Shown: positions 40,305-51,090 of the stretch, piece by piece
Numbering within the stretch: position 1 is the first letter of the stretch
Layout: every line of letters starts with the position of its first letter
NCBI GenBank assembly: GCA_963693085.1
Contig: OY856411.1
Location: forward strand, 63,968,001-64,032,000
Direction of reading: 5' to 3'
DNA from: Alisma plantago-aquatica
Lineage: Eukaryota > Streptophyta > Magnoliopsida > Alismatales > Alismataceae
DNA: 64,000 nt
Notes under the pieces: model-generated
Databases searched by the model: none
What the model was told of the DNA's origin: nothing
Seen by the model: only the letters and a program-made list of their open reading frames with translations
Made by a program: the position numbers and the translations under genes

Positions 40305-41862
40305 TCTCCTACCGGCTTCAATCAGTGATAGAATCGATCAACAGATCAAAAACTTTATTTGGAATGGACCGATCTCAAAAAAGCACACGAACTTAGTTGC
40401 TTGGAATCATATCACAAAACCCTTTCTAGTTGGAGGATTGGGCATCAAAAGGTCCAAGGAATTCAACAAAGCCTTATTCATGAAGAAAGCATGACAATTC
40501 ATTCTCAACAAACTGATACTGTGGATCACACTGACGAGAGTAAAATATAAAAGCCAAGGCCCATGAAATAAATCAGGATCTCACCTTTGGAAAGGAATCA
40601 AATCATCAACACCTTTCCTAATGAGCCACTCTAAGACATGTCTTCTATCTAGTGACTCCACATGAGTTTGGACGGACCCCTGGATTGGGGAAGGCTTCCC
40701 TCCATCCTTAAAGAACAATATGTCGATACCAGAAGAGCTCTCGTACATGAAGGTGGAATGCCTTGTGTCTGACGATGGAAAGTGGGACACTGACTTCCTG
40801 TCTCATTGGTTCGAAGATGTCACTATCCAAGAAATCCTCTTAATGCCTACGCCGAGGCCCAACTATGACATAGATAGCAGGGCATGGCTTCCCTCATCAC
40901 TGGGTGATTACTCACCCTCCTCAGTGTACAACATTCTCATCTCGGATACCCCTGCAACACCAGACATGCACCCAAATTTCTATAAACAGATATGGAACTC
41001 TGACATCCCCCACCGTATGAAGATACACATGTGGCTCATTCATTGGAATCACCTGATGACCAATGAATTAAGAATGAAAAGGAAGATGACACAATCAAAT
41101 CTTTGCTCGAGATGCAACCAGGCCACAGAAACTGTCCTCCACGCCATTCAAGACTGTCAAAACTCCAAAGCAATCTGGCTTAAGATCCTTCCAAGGAACG
41201 TTGTAAATTTCTTTTCTTACACCACCACTTATGAGTGGCTTGGGTACAATTTCGATACACTGCAGGCTATACAGGATTGGCCCACGCTCTTCTCCATATC
41301 CTGCTACTCCATCTGGAAGAACAAGAATCTATCCATCTTTGAAAACTTCTCTTGTCCACCTGATATCACGACCCTTCGATGCATGTCTGAACTCTCTACC
41401 ATTAAGAGGGCCTTCCAGAACTCAGGAACTCACTGCTCCACGAAACCCTCAGCAAGGACAATCGGCACTCACCTGATCCCGGTGTCCTCCTACACCCATG
41501 TTGATACTGCTGTCAACACAGCCACCAACACTAAAACCATTTGTTTTATCCATCGTGATTCCACAGGCAACTGGATACTTGGGCAATCCAAAAAACTAAG
41601 AGGTACTGATCCAATGGAAGGTGAACTCATGGCTATCCTGGAGGCTTTTCTCTATCTCTATCGAAACAACATAAAGGGGCCCATCCTCACCGATTCACAA
41701 AATGCAGTGCTATGGCTAAAGAATCCTCACAATACTCCTCCCAAGTATGCGCTCCTCCAACAAGGCATCCAGACGTTGCTCAATGCTTGAAACACCTCAA
41801 CGATTGTCCACATCAAAAGAGAATGGAATAATCTTGCTGACCAACTAGCAAAACACTGCTAA
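40305..41862 (+). pseudogene. LINE ORF2 second part: RT end, zf-RVT and RNase H
   Basis: Resumes the interrupted frame with LLPASISDRIDQQIKNFIWNG, the region after the RT palm. Stops occur at about 40493, 40560 and 40660, then the frame is open from 40720 to 41787. This part holds a zf-RVT zinc motif (CSRCNQATETVLHAIQDC) and an RNase H domain with candidate catalytic residues in HVDTAVN, MEGELMAI, LTDSQNAV and, past a TGA at 41788-41790 where Trp is usual, NNLADQLAKHC ending at TAA 41860-41862. The C-terminal RNase H is typical of one branch of plant L1 elements. Confidence 0.9.
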
Positions 41863-42030
41863 AACAACCGGGAAACTCCTTCTCTTAGAACTCCTACCCA
41901 CCTACTTTATTTCCCCATTTTATAAATGATCGTCAATTCTTTACCCTAAATGACAACTCTCTTGATTGTATCTCCTCAACCCCATGGTCTCTCTTGTAAT
42001 TCGGATTCATCTGTCTCCTTGCACAAAAAA

Positions 42031-42345
42031 ATGGTACGTTTGTAAACAAAGATAAATATTAACCATGTGTGTAGATACTGATATTAGCTATTAGTAGATA
42101 TTGGAACTTGTTAGTAGGAGCGTCAATTTACGGAAAGAGAGGAGCATCTTGAGGTGATATGACTTGTTATGTGTTTTTTTTTGAAGTTACTTGTTATGTG
42201 TTGTTTATTGGGAGAGTTATTGCGTTGCTTCGTTGGGATAACAAAAAAGAGTGGAAAAATACAATAAAAACGAATTGTGGGACAGTACGAAGTATAAGTG
42301 GCATGAATGAAAAGGGGTCAAATGTGGTTATCATCAAGTCAGGTA
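42031..42345. repeat. Tandem duplication, unit B, right part
   Basis: Continues unit B after the LINE; it matches 27412-27726 of unit A with divergence and some extra sequence near 42170-42200. Confidence 0.7.
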
Positions 42346-42690
42346 ACTTCCAAGAAAGAAGGGTCATTTGGAGTGGAGAAAGAGAAAGAGAGGAGGAGGT
42401 TCATATGGATGGGTGGAGTTAAGAAAGGTGATCGACAATTTGAGAAAGGAGAGAGGACGTGGGATAGAGGGTGGGCATTTTTCGGGGATATGGTTTAGCA
42501 ATTCCGAGAAAAAAGAGATATATGATGGAAATTGTAAAAATCATGAGAAGGGAGTGAGTTAAGGAGAATGCTCCATTTTAAGATGGCGCAATATATTGGA
42601 TAGGAAGTTTTTGTTAGTGGCGGGAAATGGCATGATTGTAATTAGTTAGAAAAACTCCCCTTTTTATAGTAGTATGTATAAGGTATATAT
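42346..42690. other. Intergenic DNA, nothing recognised
   Basis: Purine-rich (GAAAGAGAGG-like) stretch. The small + strand frames here have no domain and follow from the purine bias. Confidence 0.4.
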
Positions 42691-42697
42691 GCACTGT

Positions 42698-42999
42698 CTG
42701 CGTGGGTAACTAACTTTTCTTACCCGTAGATCTGTTTTGTAATAGGAAGGCACTAAATTTTAATGAGCCAATCAAATTATTCTACAAATACTTGTTTTTT
42801 AAATACATCGTGAATTTTTATTATACCTATAAAAATGGTAAAAATAATATTTATGACAGTAGTTTACGTAGTATCACAAAATAAGTCTTTCTATTATAAT
42901 TTTGATCATCTAAATACAACGTTAACTTTCTCATTAAAAATATTTGTTTTTCTATTATAAAATAGGTGCATGGGTAACTAACCTTAGTTACCCACACAA
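42698..42999. mobile_element. Candidate MITE with terminal inverted repeats
   Basis: The left end GTGGGTAACTAA...TTACCC (about 42702-42725) is inverted at the right end as GGGTAACTAACC-TTAGTTACCCAC (about 42971-42995). The ends enclose about 300 bases of AT-rich DNA with no frame, the size and form of a MITE. The right end alone is also a perfect hairpin (TGGGTAACTAA-CC-TTAGTTACCCA). No clear target duplication was found, so the superfamily is not assigned. Confidence 0.5.
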
Positions 43000-43013
43000 G
43001 TAGTGAATGAATG

Positions 43014-43015
<2 letters not shown>

Positions 43016-43096
<81 letters not shown>

Positions 43097-43137
43097 GTGT
43101 GTGTGTATGAGAGAGAGAGAGTGTGTGTATGTGTGCG
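43016..43137. repeat. Compound (AT)n(GT)n(GA)n microsatellite
   Basis: About 78 bases of AT, broken once by TTTATTT, then GT, GA and GT runs. Open frames on both strands are artefacts. Confidence 0.97.
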
Positions 43138-43660
43138 TAAAAGTCTCTATCTTGGTATCAAAAGCAAAGTCTCCACATATAATTAGTTGGGAAGAAACTA
43201 GGAAGAGGGAAAATTCATCTTGGATTATAGAAAGAGCACCAAGAACATTAGCATAATGTGATCTAAAGGAATGGAAATATAACATCTATCTAGGGTACTC
43301 CATCTACCAAAATAAATGATTGAAATAGAGCAAGGAATGTAAAGGTAGGCTACTAGTCCTTTTGATGTTCATTTTTCCTTTCTGATATAAGCATGCATAA
43401 TTATATAAGGTAATGCCAATTTGTCCTGTCTTTATCAGGGATACTCTACTCTATCAGTTGTATAAAGACAAAACTTCATCTGGAAGAGTGGGGATGTTGA
43501 AGCTTGATTTATCATATCCATATCAATGTTTAGAATATCTTATTCATAGGATACAAACAAGCTTAGGCTTTCAGTTGGTTCCTATAGACAAATTAGACCA
43601 GTTGTAACCGAATAAAGATAAAGGGTTTGAAGGAAAATTTCTTGAGTTTGAAGAATATGA

Positions 43661-43663
<3 letters not shown>

Positions 43664-43745
<82 letters not shown>

Positions 43746-43798
43746 TATATATACATATATATATATGTATATATATATGTATATATATATATATATAT
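43664..43798. repeat. Compound (AT)n(AC)n microsatellite
   Basis: About 67 bases of AT, a short AC run and AT with spaced ATAC/GTAT words. Confidence 0.97.
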
Positions 43799-46682
43799 GA
43801 AAATCACATTGTAAATTTTTTTATAGTTGTTATGTTACATCATTGGAAAGACTATGATACGACCGTAGATACAAATCAGCCACACTCATAAATATCTATT
43901 GTTGAGTTTGGAGGAAAATGCCCCTACTCACTAAGATATACTCAAAACAATATGAATTTGAGTACATTCTCAAAACCCTCGATTGCTACAAGGATACATG
44001 ATTTTGGTTGCCCTAACACCAAAATAGATTTGTGGTGTTAAGGCATATACAAAGTTCCCCTTTAATAATTAGTTTAATTACTCATATTTCATATATATTT
44101 TATTCAATTATTATTGACTTGATTAGTCTTAATCAATTAGATATTATCAATTTATCACTATCAGATAACAACAATATCATAAATAGGACAAATCTAAGTG
44201 GTATGTACTATAAACATTGAATGGAAATAACCATATTAGATAAACAAATGACTATCGTGCATCTCTTCCTACCACTTCATTACATGGGAAACAAGTCTCT
44301 CATTATCACTATACTCACTTATAGTTGCCCATTGGGCTTAACGTATGGGACACATGGATCTTTTTGCATATATATTCAACATTACCCCTAAACAAGGCAT
44401 TAAAAAGATATATTTCTATATCCATCACTCATTTTTTATGAATATAAATATTACTTGAGATAGGCCATTATTTTATATCTAGGGATTCTCATAATCATAA
44501 ATTAGAATAAGGCATAATCATAAGTTTGAATAAGGAATAGTCATGTAAAAAAATGACCATCACTATTCCAAAGTAGGGATTATTATGAGGAACTAATACA
44601 TTACAATTTCTTAAGAACTTTTGATTCAAGGGAAGTAAATCATCATTACATTTCTATTATAGGGCCTACATTTTTATTATAAAGTTTATGACCTCATTAC
44701 AAAGGCAATTGTATCAAACATAAGTAACAACATAGTTTTTCGTCCTAAGCATTTTACAACCATTTTCCATCATCTTATATTTAATTCGCTTCCATTATCA
44801 AATTGTCTCCTTAGTTATCGGCCCTTGCCATAATACCAATGATATAAACCATACCATCGCCTTCAAGGTAATAATCTAGGACATCAAACCAAAGGCATCA
44901 AGCTTACATGTCTACGTCATAATTAAAATGCATGGTGTAGTGTCACATTTCATGGTATTATAGCTCACTCCGACGAATCCATCAAGATTTTAGAAATAGA
45001 AGAGAGGGGAAAGAATAGGATTCCATCTCAGCCAATATTTTAGTATTTGTCTTCTTTTTTATAAGGTTTTCATCATTTATTAAGCATCAAGAATTAATTC
45101 ATATATCTTCCAAATTGGTTCATAATTACTTTCTTAATTTGATCTTATGAGTTATTAAGTACATGTATATTTACTTATACATTCATTATTGAACTTTTGT
45201 TGAATGTAATGAACTCCAGCAGATATAGAATGCTTCATGTATAGGGCAAAAATTACCATTTTTATCATGTCAAGGCATACCTTTGTGAATGCTCAAACCT
45301 ACAAGGTTACATCTATTTTTATGTCCATAAACAACGTACAAAATCTCTTGGACACAACACCAAGGTATGAGATGCATACTACCTAAACAAGATCATGCAT
45401 ACAATAAAATGTTTAGGTTCAAATGTGTCCCTTTTGGCATACAGCATAGGTTACACAAGATTTCAACAACATAGTAGTTATGGAAATATGGTATATATCA
45501 TAAATGGTCAGTACATGACCTAAATAAAGAGATGTCTAGACAATCAGAGAAGTTGTTTCACAATATACAAGGGGAAAGAAAGAGAAGAACTCCAGAGTCA
45601 CAGTTCAAATGGTAAGAAATAATAATGCTTTGTATTTTACTTTACATGGTATCAAATAGTAAATAAAAGAGAAATTTTTAGGTAAAAACACATTTTTTGA
45701 ATTTTCAACCCTTATTACTGAAAAGGAAATAACATTACCAACATGGATCATCATTAATAGATAGGAAAGGAAAGAAAAATCATGATTAGTTCATTTTATC
45801 ACTTATCAATTCATAGAAATCAAACTATTGGGCAACTGAGAATATTTCATGAGTGCTTGGAAAAATAAACCTGTTATAGCTTCATGCATGCTTTAATAAG
45901 TAAACCTTTTATTGCTACTTAACACACCTAGCACTAGCCCAATAATGGGATACATATAGGTCAAATACATAGCTAACTCCTAATTATCTTGAAGAATATT
46001 GTGCTTCTAACTATGAATACAACCTATTATAATTCTTAAATTATATTTAATTTTATGTTGGACTTATTATAATCTAAAGATGAGAAGAAATTGTTAAGTT
46101 ACTCGAATATATTAAAATATTGATGGTGGTTCTGTCAAACTAATGCATCACTAGCTTTGCTTAATGGTTTGATATACATTTCTCTCTCAAGGATTCACAA
46201 CACTAAGGTAACGTGAAACAAATGCACTTTCTCGTGCTCAGTATATCACTGAGCGATCCTAATGTGAAATAATATATGTGCATTTCCACTTGCTGACTGG
46301 CTTATCCTAGATGAAATAAAATAACATGCACGCAACATGCACAAGGTGTTTGACAATCATGTTGAGTAATTGTTTGAACAATAAGCTTTGAATCTAGTTT
46401 TCCATATTTTTAACTTATATTTTTTGATAGGACAAATATGAACTAAGTCAATAGTCGATTGAAAATACTCATTTGGTTGTTTTAATTTTATTTTCACACC
46501 TTTTCTTATATTTAAAAGTATTAGTTTGTGTCAAAATTGTAATCAAAATGCAACATGGCATTGATTTTGTCACGATATCATCAATATAATCAAACTTTGT
46601 AACATCATAAAGAGAAGTGTCAAAGTTTTGTATAGCCAATTGATGCTTATTCATGTCTACGAATGTGAAATAAAAAGGTGTG
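43799..46682. other. AT-rich intergenic DNA, possible old RT fragment
   Basis: No gene is recognised. Around 45412-45480 (+ strand) a broken frame contains a VPFG motif in a context resembling the reverse-transcriptase region of Ty3/gypsy or pararetrovirus-like elements, followed at once by stops. The match is too short to classify. Confidence 0.35.
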
Positions 46683-46684
46683 AC

Positions 46685-47663
46685 TCAAGGCATACACCTC
46701 AAGTCAAAGTGATAGTCAATTCACCTTGAGGCATGTGCCTCGTCCCGGCACCATAAGGCAAGTTTCTCATTTATGAGGAGTGGTTAGAAAGTTGCAAGGC
46801 ACTGGCATTCGAGACACTCAAATCTGCTGTTGTGGCTTGATGTTGTAATTGTTGTTGAATTTAATCTTAACCTTACATCTATCCTAGAGACCAACCCTTA
46901 AAAAAATAATTAGGGGCTTTAACGACAACGATTAAATGAAACAGGGCTATGACAACAACTTGGAACATCAAATCTAAACCCACAATTGAGAGGCATAAGA
47001 GTAAGAAGATGAGGAGGAGGAGGAGGAGGGAGGGAGGAGATAAGGGAGGAGAGAGAAGAGGTACTAGAGTAATTGGATTTAGGATGGCGGTTGCTAATCT
47101 ACTTGACACGATGAAAATAACAGTTGTTGCCACTTATAATAGCCTCAACAACAACTCTAGCAACAATAGTAGATATTCCTAACGCGGTGACATACTTTGT
47201 TCGTCAAATTGGTGGCAACTTCTACTCCTTATAGCTGCAGTAGGGGAAGTTTTTGCTCCTCAAGGCAGTGACATGGTTGTTTCTGCTTTTAAGTGGAGTT
47301 GTGGAATCTGGTGTTAATGCTCTTTGGTGTAATGGTGGAAACATATCTTCTCATTGATGATAGTGTTGGTTCTGGATTTTGTTTCTTGCAGTGCTCATCC
47401 ACCGAGGAATGAAGGGGGTATATTAGGATGTGAGAGAGAAATGGGAGAAGCTAATGGAGTAGGAGAGTTAGGGCAAGCATTAGACGAGTAAAGCCTCTAG
47501 TTTGGGCCATTCCTTTTACTTGTATCTTTAAGTAAATTGTTCAACCTACAATGGAAAACAAAATGGTGGTCATATAATTTATCTGGCCTAATGTGTGTTA
47601 TATATATATATTTACATTTATTAGACTTAGCCTGAACCACTTTGAGGCGTATGCCTCACCTCA
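46685..47663. mobile_element. Possible non-autonomous hAT-like transposon
   Basis: A left-end segment AAGGCATACACCTCAAGTCA (46688 on) is the approximate inverse of CTTTGAGGCGTATGCCTCAC at 47640 on, about 1 kb apart. An inner copy CCTTGAGGCATGTGCCTCG lies near 46733. GAGGC/GCCTC-rich ends are common in plant hAT-type non-autonomous elements. No transposase frame and no certain 8-bp target duplication are seen. Confidence 0.35.
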
Positions 47664-49440
47664 ATGAGACAATAATGTCTCGATGCATGCTTCAGACAAT
47701 TTAAATCCATGTACATGGGCTTAAAGTGTCCTGATACACGTTTCATGAATATGAAACGTAATACACAATGACATAAACAAAAAGAACACATATTTAAAAG
47801 ACAAGTAACACAAACAAAATAATACAATACACATAAGCATTACGTATCTGTATTGCAACACCACCAATTTCAAATAAAATATATTTAATTATATAATTAG
47901 TTTCCAATATCTATTTCTCTTTTACTTTTTATCTACAGATATATCTTCATCTATGTTTATCTTCCTTATTCATTTCTTCATTTATATGTTTCAATCTACT
48001 CCATTCCCACTTTTCTAGTAATTAATCCCTTCCTCATTTTCATTTACCACCTTTTGTAATCTCACTCCCAAAGAATGGTATGATGTTGAAATTATTGCAG
48101 TGATGCTTTTCATGCTTCATTTCCATTGGTGCAAAGGACCAAAAAAATTGACCTATACGACTCATTTCTTGGGCTCTTCTGAGCCGAGTTGCACTCATTA
48201 TTAGTGAAAAATGTGACATTATATCAATTAAGATAACACTAGTACAAGAAAAGAACTTTTGAAATACAATTTGAATCGAGAATCACACATTAGCCAAGAA
48301 AGAAACTTAGGCGATGTTGTGGTTTGAAATGGAGATTAAAGGAGAGTGTGCTTTTTTGGATGGAGAGAAAAGGAGGATAGGTAGTGAAGGGATAGAGGGA
48401 GTGAGATAAATGATTGTGATACTTTTGTATTGGCAAGAGAGAGATACACATTAGGGGATTAACGTCTTTTCAATAGGACACATCCTATAGAAACTTGTTA
48501 GTATCCAATAGAATTGTGTTACAATGTACATTTGGCATTTCTCTCTCCTTATTTTTTTTATGTGTGTTAGCATTTTGAAGAGGAGTGAGAAGGAGATAAT
48601 AGATTGTGATTGGTTGTCATATAAAAGTAGTATATGACTCAATCCTATACTACCGGCTACCATAAGGGATGAAAGGATTATAGGATGATAAATTTTATAT
48701 TTCAATAAAAGAGTGAGTGAGTGGGGGGAGACATGAGAGTGAGGAGGAAGCAGAAAATAAGAAGAGGGAGTAGTCCAATTGGTTAATTATTTATACATAA
48801 AACATAGACAAAAAAATAAAGCAACATATATGAATGCAAAAAAAAAAAACTACGCACATGAATGCACAATACTTGTAAATAGAAAAAATAAACATCAACA
48901 ATATATATCTATATGGAAACATCACCAATTTTTAAAGTAAAAAATAATCAATTATATGTCGACCCTTCTTGGACAATAAAGAGAAAGTACATGTTGAATG
49001 ACATAACTATTGTTTTCAATATTTATTATTCTTTTCACCTTTTATATACATCTATTTCTTCATCTATTGCTCTCATTTATTTCTCCGTTCGTATAATAGA
49101 TGAGATGATAGATGATCTACACATATTTTCCTTTCCTTTTATTTATTCAAGATCAATCCTTCTTAAACGCTTCCATTTTCTTTCATCTATTTATCTACTT
49201 ATGGTATTTATTATTCTCATAATATCTCCTTCTCCCCTTTCGAGTCATCTTTTTTCCCCTCCCATATTTATTCATAAAAATTTCATGTGCACCCCCTAGT
49301 AAGGGTACACTCCTACATTTATTCTCATAATACTTCTCTATTTACCTCTATCTATTTACTCCAGTCGTTGCCTGTCTCTTAAATATTTTTTCATTTTTTC
49401 CTTCTAACATTTTCTGCGATTGCACTTGTTCAAGAGTCTC
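47664..49440. other. AT-rich upstream region of the TCP gene
   Basis: No coding motif. Two stretches, about 47840-48000 and 48905-49090, share CA-CACCAATTT and long CT/AT-rich words and may be an old duplication. The 128-codon frame at 48913-49299 is low-complexity hydrophobic and not supported. Confidence 0.35.
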
Positions 49441-49462
49441 TCTTTCGATTTCTTCAGCCACT

Positions 49463-49468
49463 CACGTG
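49463..49468. promoter_or_regulatory. G-box CACGTG upstream of the TCP gene
   Basis: CACGTG sits about 330 bases before the first ATG, at the point where sequence changes from AT-rich to GC-rich. Plant bZIP and bHLH (including PIF) factors bind this core; its use here is inference. Confidence 0.4.
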
Positions 49469-49626
49469 CTTATCTGACGCTCCATGTTGACGGATGGCGG
49501 GAGTTGGTGAAAAGGGTGAAAAATAGAAGAAGAAGGGAAAAAAAAACATTTAGAAATTAGGGATTATCTCCGTCTCCGCGAGTAGTTGTTCCTGTCCGGT
49601 TGCTAGAACCCTCAAACCAAGCCGGT

Positions 49627-49650
49627 CCCGCAGTATTGTACTGCTGCGGG
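49627..49650 (+). promoter_or_regulatory. Hairpin in the likely TCP 5' leader
   Basis: CCCGCAG (49627-49633) pairs with CTGCGGG (49644-49650) around a 10-base loop. It lies 142 bases upstream of the first ATG. If transcribed it would form a stable stem in the leader. Confidence 0.35.
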
Positions 49651-49791
49651 CTACAAAGTCAGAGTCTACGGAGCCCCCACCTCATCCGTTTTCGGTCCTT
49701 TCCGACTCAGATCCCACCCCACCCCACCGCCACTGTCTCTACCTTACCCTAACCCCACCAAACCCTGTCGCTGGGTTACAGCTGCCATCGG

Positions 49792-51090
49792 ATGATCTTG
49801 CCAGCTAGCGCGCACCAGCCAGTCAGGACTACCGTTACCATGGATCATCATCAATCCCAGGAACAAGTCGGCGGCGGCGGAGTTGGAGAAGGGGCGACTC
49901 ATTCACAGGTCAAGCCAGCAAGTTCCAGCCCCTCGAACGGTACTATTGTCGATCCCTACCGTCTCCCCTCTACCTCCTCCAGTGCCGCCGTCCCTTCACA
50001 CTACCTGCACTCTCCTTATCTCGCCTACGCCCCACCGCCGCCCAAACCCGAACCTTTACCCCCACCATCTCCATCTCCCTCCGACAGGTCTCTCGCTCCC
50101 TTCGTCCCCACCACCACCACTTCCGCCCCTTCCCCCTCCACTGCCTCGACGTCGACCACCGCCGTCGCCCGCCGGCGCACCCGGGACCGGCACACCAAGG
50201 TGGACGGCCGCGGGCGGCGCATCCGGATGCCCGCCGCGTGCGCCGCGCGGGTGTTCCAGCTGACTGCCGAGCTGGGCCTCAAGACTGACGGAGAGACCAT
50301 CCAGTGGCTCCTTGAGCAGGCGGAACCGGCCATTGTGGCCGCCACGGGTACGGGGACCGTGCCGGCGATCGCCATGGAGGTGAACGGGACGCTGGTGGTT
50401 CCCACGCAGTCGACGGCGGCGGCGGGGCTGATGCAGGTTGTGACGGGTGGTGGTGGGTGTGGGAGTGGGAGTGGGGAGGATGGTGGTGGTGTGGCTAAAA
50501 AGAGGAAGAAGGTCCCGCTTCAGGTCCAGCAGAAGCAGAGCTCATCGGCGCCAATCGGTACCTCCATGGTCCCTTTTTGGACAGTCAGCCACCCGGGAAC
50601 AGCCGGCGGCGCCATCGGGACAGCTGTTCCTCCACCCGGAATGTGGATGGTCCCTACACCACCTTCAGTTCATCATCCGCACCAGTTGCCTCAGCAGATG
50701 TGGACGGCGTTCGCGGCTCCGGGTGTGCCCGTTTCTCCAGCCATATTCTCCAGTCCCGTCCTCGCCCCTGGAAGAGGTCCGAACCACCTAGATGCCATCC
50801 ACGGCGTTCCTGTCTCTGGAGCATTTGGCGGCGGCAAAGCGTCGACAGTGGCCATGGATGCCAACTGCGAGAGGGATCATGGGACGCCGACGATGAACAA
50901 GCAGGAGCTGCAGTTCATGGGTGGGCCCTCGGGTGGAGGAGCACCAGATGTTGGGCTCGGCAGTACAGACGGCGTAAGGAGCAGGAGGCATAACACGGAG
51001 ATCAAAGATGACGATCAGACACAGCAGCATTCCTCGTCGTCAGAGCAGGTCACAGATGACCCGCAGACTCACGGAGACAGTGGCAGCTAA
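49792..51090 (+). CDS. TCP: Class I (PCF-type) TCP transcription factor
   Basis: A 432-residue intronless frame. Residues about 130-185 form the TCP domain: basic stretch [20 protein letters not shown], helix [13 protein letters not shown], loop and helix [16 protein letters not shown]. It lacks the class II insertion in the basic part and keeps the class I cysteine (C150). [20 protein letters not shown] tail, a KKRKKV nuclear signal (residues 236-241) and Pro/Ser-, Gly- and His-rich flanks follow. Class I TCPs bind GGNCCCAC-type sites as dimers and control cell proliferation and organ growth. The second ATG at 49840 (residue 17) has a far better start context (ACCATGG) than the first (CGGATGA) and is the likelier start. 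Helix I and the loop differ from the usual QLTRELGHKSDGETI at three places (A159, L163, T165). The tail after the domain resembles the TCP9/TCP19 and TCP7/TCP21 groups; the exact subgroup is uncertain. Confidence 0.95.
   Translation: MILPASAHQPVRTTVTMDHHQSQEQVGGGGVGEGATHSQVKPASSSPSNGTIVDPYRLPSTSSSAAVPSHYLHSPYLAYAPPPPKPEPLPPPSPSPSDRSLAPFVPTTTTSAPSPSTASTSTTAVARRRTRDRHTKVDGRGRRIRMPAACAARVFQLTAELGLKTDGETIQWLLEQAEPAIVAATGTGTVPAIAMEVNGTLVVPTQSTAAAGLMQVVTGGGGCGSGSGEDGGGVAKKRKKVPLQVQQKQSSSAPIGTSMVPFWTVSHPGTAGGAIGTAVPPPGMWMVPTPPSVHHPHQLPQQMWTAFAAPGVPVSPAIFSSPVLAPGRGPNHLDAIHGVPVSGAFGGGKASTVAMDANCERDHGTPTMNKQELQFMGGPSGGGAPDVGLGSTDGVRSRRHNTEIKDDDQTQQHSSSSEQVTDDPQTHGDSGS

Larger units (their letters stand above)
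27820..42030 (+). mobile_element. L1-like LINE, nearly full length, split by an LTR element
   Basis: Removing 31974-40299 and one GCCAC copy leaves about 5.9 kb, the usual length of plant L1 elements, with ORF1 (zinc knuckle) and ORF2 (endonuclease, RT, zf-RVT, RNase H). Candidate target duplication AAAAATGG lies at 27812-27819 and 42027-42034; the 3' end is a short A-rich tail at 42023-42030. The tandem duplication around it confirms the insertion site. ORF1 and ORF2 both carry several stops and frameshifts, so the copy is dead, although the last 356 codons of ORF2 remain open. Confidence 0.9.

Noticed and set aside
40142..40396. Frame spanning the LARD-like LTR and LINE
   Set aside because: Crosses an insertion junction; chance fusion.
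42851..43285. 144-codon minus-strand frame
   Set aside because: Runs through an AT/GT/GA microsatellite, giving IY repeats.
48913..49299. 128-codon + strand frame upstream of the TCP gene
   Set aside because: Ile/Phe/Ser-rich translation of CT/AT-rich DNA, no domain; apparent membrane segments follow from composition.
50025..50405. 126-codon minus-strand frame and + strand frames overlapping the TCP gene
   Set aside because: Shadows of the GC-rich TCP coding sequence.
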